Source: Dryomyza anilis | Taxonomy: Eukaryota; Arthropoda; Insecta; Diptera; Dryomyzidae | NCBI GenBank assembly: GCA_951804985.1 | Contig: OX638132.1 | Coordinates: 85,998,696-86,062,695, forward strand | Direction: 5' to 3' | Length of the DNA: 64,000 bases | Shown: in pieces, positions 31,353 through 42,500 of the stretch | Position numbering within the stretch: the stretch's first letter is position 1 | Layout: every line of letters begins with the position of its first letter | Translations under genes and position numbers: made by a program | Notes under the pieces: model-generated | What the model saw: only the letters and a program-made list of their open reading frames with translations | Databases searched by the model: none | Told to the model about the DNA's origin: nothing

Positions 31353-31892
31353 GAACGGTGTTTAAGTTGCCACAAAGTGGTTACTTGTGTAAAGGCCACA
31401 TATATATTTGAACAAAAATGATGATCAGCCCCTCCATTATTGAACGCGTAGGTGCCAGCTCACTATAACTACTCTAATTTTTTCGAACTTGTCAGATTCC
31501 GTGCGGTTTGTATTTTCGATAAATTGTGTTCGATGAATTGTGCATGATATAAAAACATATCGATCGAAGTTATAACTGCAAAGTCGAATTAACATATATT
31601 TGAATAATTTGATTTCTATTGCAAATCAAAAATAAAATTGGACAGGCATTTGTCCGTTTGATTTCGCGTTTTTAATCAAACTGACAAACGCACAAAAATC
31701 TGAATATTTTACGCAAAGATTTCAAGTACAAATATATAATATTGGGTACTCATTCAATATTTATCACTAGAAAAAAGTTTGACATTTCCTGAATATCGTA
31801 GTAAATGAATGCATTTCAGTATTTTTATTTTTGGTGCACATAAACAATAGACAATTTTTAACAACGCATTTGGTTGTTAATTAAAGTTAAAA

Positions 31893-32002
31893 ATGGCATT
31901 GGCAAATGTTTTAATACTCAGCCAGATAGCCGGACATGTCATCCTGCTGATTCTGTCGCTGTGCATAATTGTGCCACTTGCATTGAATTTACACGAATTC
32001 AG
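31893..32002 (+). CDS. TMEM179: TMEM179 exon 1
   Basis: The exon encodes the start Met and the first hydrophobic segment (ILLILSLCIIVPLAL) and ends in phase 2 before gtaact. Confidence 0.9.
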
Positions 32003-33818
32003 GTAACTTGGAATTGACAACCATGAAATGAATAACGTATGGAATATATAATATTTTTTATCATTTATCCAGTGGGCATTGTATACTGTTCACTACTGGC
32101 AAATGGCGCGAGGAAGATGGCATGTTTGATGCCAACTGGTCCTCGAAGGGATTCTGTAATTTTCCATTAACGACAGGCGTTTTGTTGTTTCTTGTGTCTT
32201 CAGTGCAAATTTATCGGTGAGTAAAAATAATCTTCGTTTACTTTTTAAGAACGACACTGTTGCGAATGAAAGGCCACCGTTGTTCGCTATACAGTGTGAT
32301 GTGTTCAGGTAATATTTATTTTCCTACTCTACTTAAGAACGTCATGTAGCAAATGGTTGTATATTAATCCGCGAGAAGTTCTATACAGAACACGGCAACA
32401 TATTTCCTTCATAAGAGATATTCAAATGAGTGACGCTTCAAAATCACAGGCATTTTCTCGATAGAAAACTGGGTAGGACACCAAATGTAAAATATCGAAT
32501 AAAATAGAGTCAAATTAAAAAGTAAAAAAGAGTAGAATTAAAAATCGACGTTGTTGGGACGGTATTTTACTTCCAAAACTCAAACACCAGTTATTTATAT
32601 CAATACTGCATTACATTTCTGGATAATATAGTAGCAATTAGTAAATACGCTATCAGACGAATTTGGAATGTTTTTGGTGGAACTCTTATTATGAATGGAC
32701 GATCCTTTACCGACCCGGTTGAAAAAGCTCATTGCAGAATTATTCGCAAATAATTCAACGCTTCCCGATAGTAATCAACCACTGCCCGTTATCGATTTGT
32801 TTCTTCTTCTATGAGGTTGTATCTCTGGATATTCCAAAGTGTAACAGAAGCCCTCGTTTCAAAACTAATTGCATACGGTGTCGGTAATTCTTTTACTCAA
32901 TTGATGTCGAGTATCCAGATACGTTCAATACGAGTTGCGATGGATAATGTGTTCTCAGAAAATTCCATTCATTCTGGAGGATGCAGAGTTCCGTTCTAAT
33001 CCCGTCACTATTTCGTGTTTTTATGAATGACCATCTGTCCACCCAGGCCCATCCATTCCTATTCGAGTGCGGTATTGCCAATAAAGTTGATTTTAATGCT
33101 AGCAATACCGAATGTTGACTGATACCCCACAAACAATTGGATGCCAAAATCGAGGCGATAATTTGGCGATAATTTGGAGTTTTGCCATAAAAGCCGTTAT
33201 CGATTTGAGGGAAAATATCGAAATCTAAACCGTTATTCGTTTGAGTTTTATTTCTTGATTCTAACACTATATATTAAAATCATTTTTTGGTTTATAACTT
33301 AATTTTTCTACCAATAGCTATGCTCGCTTGAAAGAGGAAGCCTCATTTCTTTCACTCTTTATTGATGTAGTGCTGGGCATTGTTATGTTAGCCATGTCAA
33401 TACTCTCCTCCATAATAATAACATTGGGCTTTATTGTGTGGTGTGACGAGATGACCGAACGTATTATATCTTGTGAAACCTCCGCTGGACAAAATATCAT
33501 ACATGGTGATACGGAAAACATTGACAGCTCTGGTTTCTATATAGAAATGGGTACCGCACAGGTAAAAAATAATTAACGTATTTCTAAACAAAAATATTTC
33601 AACATTTTTTTGAATGTTTTTAAAAGTTTGGTGCCTGGGGTTCATTTGCCATATCGGTTGGCGTCGGTGTCATTGCACTATTAAAATTGATCAACAATCA
33701 TCAGGTGCGCAATATCAAAGTGTCTATGTACTTGGAACGACAGCGTTTGGTTAACCAGCATCAACCGCAACTGGATGGACGTTCGACGCCACCAATTGCA
33801 GCTGATACGGACAAATAG
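31893..33818 (+). CDS. TMEM179: TMEM179-type four-pass membrane protein
   Basis: The complete gene has four exons: 31893-32002, 32073-32216, 33318-33561, 33627-33818. They join in phase to 229 residues, close to the vertebrate family length. Four hydrophobic segments lie near residues 8-30, 70-85, 94-122 and 168-187. Family blocks are seen: ILFTTGKW after the first segment, TLGFIVWCDEMTE at the end of the third, and FY...TAQFGAWGSF at the fourth. The start ATG has an AAAA context and is directly followed by the first membrane segment. Function is not established for the family. The C-terminal tail is polar and cytosolic by prediction. It lies about 5.6 kb downstream of the kinase, on the same strand. 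Confidence 0.92.
32073..32216 (+). CDS. TMEM179: TMEM179 exon 2
   Basis: The exon encodes the extracellular or lumenal loop with two Cys and the second hydrophobic segment (VLLFLVSSVQIY). The acceptor is tatccag and the donor gtgagt. The 1.1 kb intron after it is non-coding. Confidence 0.9.
32217..33317. other. TMEM179 intron 2, possible decayed repeat
   Basis: No exon is evident. The minus strand is open for 124 codons (33267-32893), but the peptide has no recognisable domain. A 17-bp GGCGATAATTTGG direct repeat sits near 33153-33180. Confidence 0.4.
33318..33561 (+). CDS. TMEM179: TMEM179 exon 3
   Basis: The exon encodes the long third hydrophobic segment, then WCDEMTE and a polar loop up to TAQ. 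The acceptor is accaatag and the donor gtaaaa, phase 0. Confidence 0.9.
33627..33818 (+). CDS. TMEM179: TMEM179 exon 4
   Basis: The exon opens with FGAWGSFAISVGVGVIAL, the fourth membrane segment, then a basic and Gln-rich cytosolic tail ending ADTDK before TAG. Confidence 0.92.
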   Translation, partial: FGAWGSFAISVGVGVIALLKLINNHQVRNIKVSMYLERQRLVNQHQPQLDGRSTPPIAADTDK

Positions 33819-34004
33819 TTCAAACACATTAGCAACTATATTAACAGTGTATTGTATGCAAAAATTATTTATTTTTGATTATTAAATTTGTTTAATTTTT
33901 AATATATATTAATTTATAAATTAAATTTCGTTTGTAAGTTTGAGATACTATTATATGAACATTAACGATTGTAAATTATTATTATTCCGTATTGTATATT
34001 AATC

Positions 34005-34010
34005 AATAAA
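34005..34010 (+). terminator. Probable poly(A) signal of TMEM179 gene
   Basis: An AATAAA in the context aatcaataaactt lies 187 bp after the stop, a normal distance. The next 380 bp are AT-rich with no other feature. Confidence 0.5.
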
Positions 34011-34382
34011 CTTTAGAATAATTTTCGATTAAGCCCAAAATACTTGATAGCATTTCAGAAAACCTTTTCTTTGTCGGGTATGAGGGGGGAGGAGGTGTTT
34101 GGCAATAATCAAAATATGATTTTTCTTTTTGTTGCTGTATGTATTTTTATTAAGTGCTGACAGTTTATAACATTGTTATTATTTGTATAAAATGTGTATT
34201 GTATGTCTGTGATTACGACAACCAATCGGTTGTTTTAAAAATAAGATAAAGCTAAATTTATTACTTGAACTTGTTACATAGAGTTAAAGAAAATCATTTT
34301 TTTCTATAATTAACTAATAACACTACTCAACAAAACGAGAAAAAATATCTCCCATGGATATTCCATACATCAATTCTATATA

Positions 34383-35274
34383 AAGGGTTTTTCAACAGGG
34401 ACGCAACAAAAATAGAGCGACAGGGTCAGCAAACGACGCCATATTTCTTGCCGCTCTTTTGACATTTCTCTTCAGTAAGGTTTGCCATTTCATATACGAG
34501 CCAACAACGAGTCGAAATTATTAAAATTTACTACCGAAATTCGGTAGTAAAAAGTCGAAAAATCATCTTCAGCGATGAGGCTCATTTCTGGCTGAATGGC
34601 TTCGTCAATAAACAAAATATGCGTTATTGGTCAGACAGCAATCCACACGTACTCCATGAGTCAACATTGCATTCCGAAAAAATTACGGTTTGATGCGGTT
34701 TATGGGCCGGCGGCGTCATTGGGACGTACTTCTTCCGTGATGATCAAGACAGGCACGTTACTGTGAATGGGAATCGCTACCGTTCAATGATAACCGAATA
34801 TTTTTGGCCCCAATTGGATGATATGGACTTGGAGGACATGTGGTGCCAACAGGAAGGCGCCACAAGCCACACAGCGAATGCCACAATCAATTTATTGGAA
34901 ACCAAGTTTGGAGAACGTGTTATCTCACGAAATGGTCCAGTCGATTGGCCGCCTCGGTCGTGCGATTTGACGCCGTTAGACTATTTCCTGTGGGGCTACG
35001 TCAAGTCTATGGTCTATGCCAACGATTGATGAACTTCGTACGAATATCGAACGTGAAATTGCAGCAGTATCGGCCGATTTATGCTTGAAAACCGTCGAAA
35101 ATTGGATTCAGCGTCTGGACTTCTGCAAGTGTGCCCGTGGTGGCCATGAAAAGAAATCTAGTTCCGTACATAATGGCATCGAACGTCCTTTTACAGGAAT
35201 AAAGAATTTCATTGATATCCAAAACCGTTTTTGTTTTATTTAAAACTTTTGTACCGCTACAAAAAAAAAACCTT
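34383..35274 (+). pseudogene. Decayed mariner-type transposase, DD41D spacing
   Basis: The tips AAGGGTTTTTCAACAGGGAC and a decayed reverse copy are flanked by TA. The sense strand encodes IFSDEAHFWLNG, the first catalytic Asp block, then WCQQEGATSH, then CDLTPLDYFLWGY. The second catalytic Asp is Glu here. Counting 41 residues from it to the Asp of PLDY places it with the DD41D (rosa-like) lineage. An in-frame TGA (34691-34693), a frameshift after VYAND, and loss of the N-terminal DNA-binding part show it is dead. Confidence 0.88.
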
Positions 35275-35276
35275 TA

Positions 35277-36276
35277 ATTAGAGGTTGCTGATTGTTTGGT
35301 GTTTGGCACTTTACAGCCATTTTTGAGAATAAAAAAAATACAGTCCCTTACCCAAGTAGTTTTCCAAAAAACTGTAAACGCAATTTTTCTTTCAATAGTC
35401 AACACTAATTATAATATAAAAACAAATACTAATAATCCGCTATGTTTTTAATATATTTGAATCTAAACTCTAAAAAAATAAAACTAAATATTATTCGGGT
35501 TTAGATCGAATTGTTTTAAAAACGTATTGGAATATCTGCATTCATAATTATATTAAAATTAGTCTTGACAATTTAAAGCAGAACTGCATTTAAGCTTTTT
35601 AGTAAAAGCATTTTTCAACTTACTATATTTTTTTATTGTAAGTAGTGGTTGAGAACGGCTTAAAATGACGATTGCAATTTGCTCAAAAAGGTTAGGTAAT
35701 AGAAAAAAACTATAAAAATTCGCACTAGTGAATTATATTGCATTGATGTCTGGAATGTCCGTGGGAAAATTCTTGTTGGATAGTGTAATTTTACATTGAA
35801 ATGTTTTGTATTATTTAAAATAAGTAAATTTAATGCTAAAGAATAACCATTGAAAGGTGACGATATATAGTATAGTTACTTTGATATTTGATTTCTAATA
35901 GTGTTAGCTAATGATACTACAGATTGCTAGGTATTAATAGAACATAATTGCTAAATATTTCTGATATAATTTGTAATCATTGTAATTGGCGAAAAACTGA
36001 ATACATAGTGAAATAATTTTAGCAATATTAAGCATATTTTTTAATATATATTTTTTTGTTGTATAATGCAGCATAAATTGCTTTTGGCAAATTTAATTAA
36101 ATTTAAGCAACTTTCACTTTTTAGAAAATTATTGCGTTGTTTTTGTTTTTCTAATATTTTTAACATTTTATATTTGCAACTTAACTCATTCTACGTATTG
36201 TATTGTATGCATATGTATGTGTTATGTTGTATATGTTTAATTGTGCACCATGATTTGGTTTTTTTGTTTTGTCTAA
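35277..36276. other. Intergenic, no gene seen
   Basis: AT-rich DNA between the dead mariner and the 3' end of the UBASH3 gene. No exon or repeat could be supported. Confidence 0.5.
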
Positions 36277-36282
36277 TTTATT
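36277..36282 (-). terminator. Possible poly(A) signal of UBASH3 gene
   Basis: AATAAA on the minus strand lies 79 bp after the stop. The distance is plausible, but the motif is common by chance here. Confidence 0.35.
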
Positions 36283-36360
36283 TTCATCTCAGTGGTTTTT
36301 CATTTCAATGAACTTTCTTGCACTTCAATGCTCTTCCATTAGCCTGTCGAAGCACGAACA

Positions 36361-36599
36361 CTATGTGGCGGTCAACGCGTTCCATTCGAATCGTGGATTT
36401 TTCGAATGTGTCACCGGCAAACACTCAGGCTCCACCAACTTCCATTCGCCGTTGATTTGCTCCACAGTCGCCAGACTGCAGTACGGTATTTTATGTATAA
36501 CTTGACGCAATTCATTGGTCGAACGTGGCGCCTCGCCTATTAATTGACGCGTGCATGTGTCCAGTGAGGTAGCATGCGCCACTACCAATATGTTACCCT
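36361..36599 (-). CDS. UBASH3: UBASH3 exon 10: second catalytic His and C-terminus
   Basis: The exon reads [18 protein letters not shown], with the catalytic His, and ends [11 protein letters not shown] before TAG. The intron before it is only 55 bp. Confidence 0.92.
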
Positions 36600-39500
36600 C
36601 TAAAAAAAGGCAATATTAAATTGATTGCTTATATGAAAAATTTGAAATACACACGTGTTGTCTCAATAATTTTACGTAGTGCCTCATAATTGCGTGTATA
36701 AAATTCTTCGGATGTCTCCTTAATATCTTCGTTGAGCTTGTTAACACTGACGTATGGCTGAAAATCTAAATCTATGTTGTAGTTCGCATCGCGTAGTTCT
36801 TCCTTGGAACACCAATTTGGTACGCCATCCGGATACCATGCCATCCACTCGAAGAGCCCTGGTTCTAGCTTAATTTTCTGTTTTCCACCAGCGTTTAATT
36901 TCAAGCCTAACACAAAATAACAAATGTTTGTTAATAATTGATGCAATTATCATTGAAACAATTAAATGATAAGTCACACCATACAACAAATGTTAGGTAC
37001 ACCTTAAAATTTATATGTTTTGCATTTTAGTGGACAAAACTTCGATATACACCTGAAACATCCGAACCATTTATAGGGATTTTAGATGTCCGTGAAAAAG
37101 ACGTCTGACATCACCGCAATCTAGGAAATGCGATCTTTAAAACCTGTCCCGCTCCTGTGACATCTATTACAGGTGTCATACGGAGAAGTACGAATTTGGT
37201 TGGGCATTTTTCATCGGAAATACACTGCACCATCTTGTCTGCAGGTTCACACCGTGCACATTAAAACAATCCGTACCAATTAATAATCATTCTTCATTAG
37301 ACTAATTTGTGTGCATGCTCCGACGAACTAGAAGGACAAGAAAATCAAAGAGGTCTTCTACGAGCGCTTCTACGAAACCTATGAGTGCTGCCCCCGATTG
37401 ACACCCACAATTTCGAAGCCATATAGGACTTCGTCTGCCGAGGAACCAGCATCAACAGGAATAAAATATCATTCTTGAACAGCAGGTGCTAAAATTGGGC
37501 TCAGTAGGCAATTGAGGAAGGGAGGCTGCTCTCGTGTCAGTTATCCTCTATGGCCTTGAGGCATGGACGCTTGCTAACACCGATGGGAAATATTCTATAG
37601 AAAATCTATGACCCGAAATCCATTGAAAACGAGTACAGAATCATATGAAACGACAAACTGTATGAGCTCTACGCCGACAAGTCATGTGCATTAATATATA
37701 GCGCCTCTGCTGACTAGGGCATGTCGAGCATATAGATAAAAACGCTCCAGCAACGTAGGAGAGGGCGTCCGAAACTCCTGTGGAGCGACTGGTGGAGCTT
37801 GTAGTGCTTATATGTCGCCAGTGAGCGCACTAGGGTGGCGTAATAATTGCGGCGGAATCCTTCATGGGTTGTAATGGCCAAAAAACACTTGCGAGATTAT
37901 TTTGCGTAAACCAATTCTTAGAAAGCCATGGTCGTCAAAATAAAGGTTTGAGTTTTAAGTAAACTCTAAAATAGTGGATTTGTAGCAAAGTCGATACTGA
38001 ATATCCACTGAGATATCAAAAACAGATATGACAAAACAATTCCTAACTTCATTCAGCCAAAAATGGCGTATGGGTCAAACCAATTCTCAGGTGACGATAT
38101 AATACATTAATATGAAGTTTCAAATGATAAAACTCAAATTTAATTTACAAAAGCACCTAGCTCAGAACAAGTTTTAGTGCTTAAATCAGAATATGTGTGT
38201 GTATTTTAAATATGCGGCAGTTCTCAAATTAACTAGAAGTACAAGAAACAAAACCCCGTCCAATTTTGATTATGAATATCATTATTTAAATACCTTCTAA
38301 AGCGCTGGTACAGGTCTGAACACAACGATAGGCCGGCGAGCAGTACACGTGATCAATTTGTATGCCCGAATCAAAAAGCGCCTCTCCTGTCAGACGCGCT
38401 TGATAGACACCGATGTTTGTCAGAGGCGAATCATTTTGCCAGCCCTCCGGACAGATTTTTCTATGCACAGAGAGATTCGTTGATTAAATTTATAAAAAAT
38501 GTCTAGACAAATATTTTACCTTCGCGGCAGTGCCTTTGGCATATTTAAATCTTTGCGCACATAATTGCAAAACTCATCGAAGCAGTACGGTATCCAGGTG
38601 CCAAACGTGAAGTCGACGCGTTCGCCATGGCGCATTATCAGTATCTTGCGGTTCTTTGACTGTGCCACTGCAGCCGAGTGTGAGTGATCCGAGTTCAGAC
38701 TCAACGTATCATCGTTGCTGGGCGCTGCGACTGCAGTGGGCTCCACCATAATGTCTGACTGCCTTTGCATATTGTTGCTGTTCGTAATCTCAATAATTGG
38801 TGTAGGTTGGTGGAATTGTTTGTGGTACGCTGGTTGATTGCCACCAGGTATAGCATCCAGACACGGTTGTAATGTTTTGCGCAAAAACTTCTCAACAGTT
38901 TGTTCGGACTCCTCAGTGATGGAGGTGCCTTCGATTATTTCGTTATGCAAGCCAACTGCAAATTGGAATTTTGAGTATAAAAATAATTTCTCATTTGATT
39001 TAATATGACCGAATGCGCATCACTTACTATGCTGTAAATCTCGGTGACGTTCTTCGTGTTCCGTCGACAGACTGCGACCATCGACAATGTCAATCTCATC
39101 GGTCGATGTCAGTGAGGGTGTAATTGATTTCGAGAGCTGTACCACGCGGTGCATAGTCCATGCATCAGACTCGGCGGTGCGCTCCGTATAGTTGACGGGT
39201 AGATGACCAGCGCTACCCGTTAGCCAGGAGACACCCTCAGACCAGCCGTCACACGAGTTATCAACAGAGTCACTGTTCAAATAGATAAAGTCACCAATGC
39301 GCAGCTCCAATTCATCAATCTCATGCGGACTGTGTGGAAAGACAACCTTGTGCACCTATCGACGAGGGTAGACAAAAAAGTGACAGAAAAGTTCAATAAC
39401 AAGCGCTGCTTAGATCTGTTCATGTGCTATACTTGTTTGGTTGCTAGTCTGGGATCACGCGAGTACAAACGCAGCTCCCAACTAGATGCACAGGATGGGT

Positions 39501-42500
39501 CTAATGATTCCACTAATGTTTTCAGTGCATTGAATTGACTCTGTGGAAACTGATAGGCTAAAGTCAGATGAAGTGATTTAACGTGCGGCTCCAATGAAAT
39601 CGCTATAAATAGGACACACACATATAGAAATAGACAAAACCGATTTTAAGATATTCATGGACATATATTTTGTATGATGAAATATGATTGGCAAGCATGC
39701 AACTAAAAGATGCTAATTAATTGAAAACAGTTTAAGTTTTCAGAATGCTAAAAAAATCAAAATAAGGTTACACATTTGAAGAATCGTTTATTTAAAGAGT
39801 ATAAAGTGGTACAAGTCCCTAAAATAATTAATACATGGTTTTATTGAGTGAAGTATTGTTAATGCCAAGGCGTTTGGGGTTGATGGTATAGAGAATCGAG
39901 AAGGATACAACTTGAAAACAAACAAGGATAAATTAGTATTTTAATCGGTGAATACCATTAAATACTACTAAATACCATGCAGTTTATATGAAATTTTTTT
40001 ATACTATTAAATCAATAATTGTTCTATTGACCAATTTTAATGGGATTTCATGGAATTTTTTTCTTTCTGTAAAATTTTACATACTAAGCTAATTTAAAGG
40101 AGTTTTTGCAAAATATGATAAGCCACAAAAGCAAAATATCTAAACAATTGAAAAGGTTTGTAAAAGTATAAAAATAAAATTCTTCGATGAAAGACAGACA
40201 ACTCAAATTAGACTCAGGAAACTAGTTTGTATAACATTGATTTTTATTCCAAATAAATTAATTTTTACATATTTTATACAAAAGACTCACTTTTTTTTTT
40301 TTGGAATATCTACTAAGATCCACAGCACTCAGACAGACTATATTCATTGTACTGTGAAATCTATTCCCTACAATTATGTGGTTAATATCACCACGAGCGC
40401 CCATGCCCATGCCGGGATTCGAACCCGAGACCTTCAGAATGCAAGTCCAGCGCGCTACCTCTGGACTGCTGAGGCCGACCTTTATAGGCTTAATCATGAT
40501 TCAAAATAGAGGATTTTTCCGAACAAACTACCCGGGTTTTGCGAACTACCCGGGTAGTTCGAACATTTAATACCCGAGTTTTTCGAGTATTTGAACTACC
40601 CGGGTATTACTCGGGCTTCAAAACGTCGGGGTACCCGCGCTACTCGAAAATACTCGTATGAAATCGAGAGCTCTGGTTATTGCTCATTATTGTTTCCACT
40701 AGTTGTATCTACTAAAACCTAATTTGTTACCACTGTGCGACTCTGACTTTATGGAGCGATTTCGTTTCGACTATTGTTGAATTTGTGATTTTTATTTACA
40801 ATTAGCAGGACCCGTGCACAGCTTCGCACGTGCTAAGTTTTTGTAATTGCAAAACTATATCGTTTATAAACTATGGATACATTTACGTTTCTTTTTCCCA
40901 TTTTAGTGCACTATTAAAATTTTTAAAAATGATCCTTTGTTTCGATTTGAACAACTCTGCTCTTAGTAAGTCAGGAGTTAAATCATTTTTAAAATGTTAG
41001 TTATATGGGAGGTGTCACGCCCCATTGTCCAATTCCATTCACATTCTATGCAGGGCTGGGATATTTTCTCCATTTCAAAAAAATCTATCATGATTTTTTT
41101 AGATTTTATCCACTTAAATATAACTTAAGAAATATATTTGTGGTTTTCAGAGTACGAATTATTTATTTTAAATTTAGGAATTGGATAAAAACCTCCAAAT
41201 CGAAAACAATTATTTGGATCACTGCTGTATGAAATCTCGAGAGATGATAATGGAACGATTCATATATTATATTACCCAACATAGCCAACATACATATTAC
41301 CCAACGTAGGCCTGATGTAGATCCAAATAATTTAATGAGGTAGTCGCCGAAACCAAGGATTTAATTCAAGCAAATTCTATGCCAATTATTAAAGCGGTAT
41401 AAATTGATTGAATCTAATAGGTTCTGAAGAGTTGTCGTGTTATAAAGAAGACATTCAAAATAGATTTGATCACGCATAGGCCGTTTCATTTTCTCGTCCA
41501 TATGACTAATTGAGTATATAGAAGAAAAGGGCTTCCAGATCCAAGACGGTGAATTTTTTCCACAAAGTATGTTTTAATCAGAGGTTATTTAGCATTGCTT
41601 GAAATTGAAGTAATAATATTAAAAAACTATAAATCATATAGAAATTATGTTATTTATAAATAATCAAAAAAAAAAATAGAATCCAATAAAAACAAATCAA
41701 ATCTAGTGGAGTGGATTTAAAAAAATCCGATTTTTTTTTGCAGCCCTGATTCTACCCTGATTCGATTACAATGTTTAATATAATCTTTTGTTTCGATTTT
41801 TATAACTCTGTTCTTAGTAGGTAAATAGTTATAGCAATTTTAAAGCGCCCCTTTGTACAATCCCGTCCACATTCTAAGTGACGATTACAATGTTTAATTG
41901 ATTCCTGGTTTCGATTTTTTAAAATTCTGCTTTTAGTAGGTAAAGAGTAATAGCAATTATGTTTTTTTTGTATGGAAGGTGCCACGCCTCATTGTCCAAT
42001 CCCGCTCATATTCTACGTGAGGATCGGAGTTTTAAATATGAACATTTGTATTGATTTTTATAATTCTACTCGTTAGTATGTCAGGATTAATTTAATTTTT
42101 AATATTTTTGTTATATGGAAGGTGGAACGCCCCTTTATACAATCCCGCACACATTCTACGTGACGATTTTACTTTTTAATATGAACCTTTCAGCCTAACC
42201 AATAAACGATATAATGTCGACTTTAAACAAAGTATCAGCTTTTTGACAAATAAATATTAGAGAAAATTGTCGGATAAGCTGATACTATCTTAAGAGTCGA
42301 CTTTATTTCGTTTATTTTAGGCTGTTTGTTTCCATTTTCAAAACTCTGCTCTTAGAAGGTCAGGAGTTATAGCATTTTAATAGTTATGGTTATATGAGAA
42401 GTGTCACGCCCCTTTATGAAATTCTGCCCACATTTAGCAAAACGATAAACAACGATAAAATACATTACTGAGCCCAATTTTATGATTGTGGCTATCTTAT

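Noticed and set aside
32893..33267. 124-codon minus-strand open frame in a TMEM179 intron
   Set aside because: It has no domain, no splice support and no start context.
40390..40475. tRNA-Ala-like gene on the minus strand
   Set aside because: The anticodon stem pairs poorly and a poly(A)-ended body follows, so I call it a SINE.
41500..41760. Further exon of UBASH3 in the long intron
   Set aside because: No in-phase segment with splice sites and coding composition was found apart from 44108-44209.
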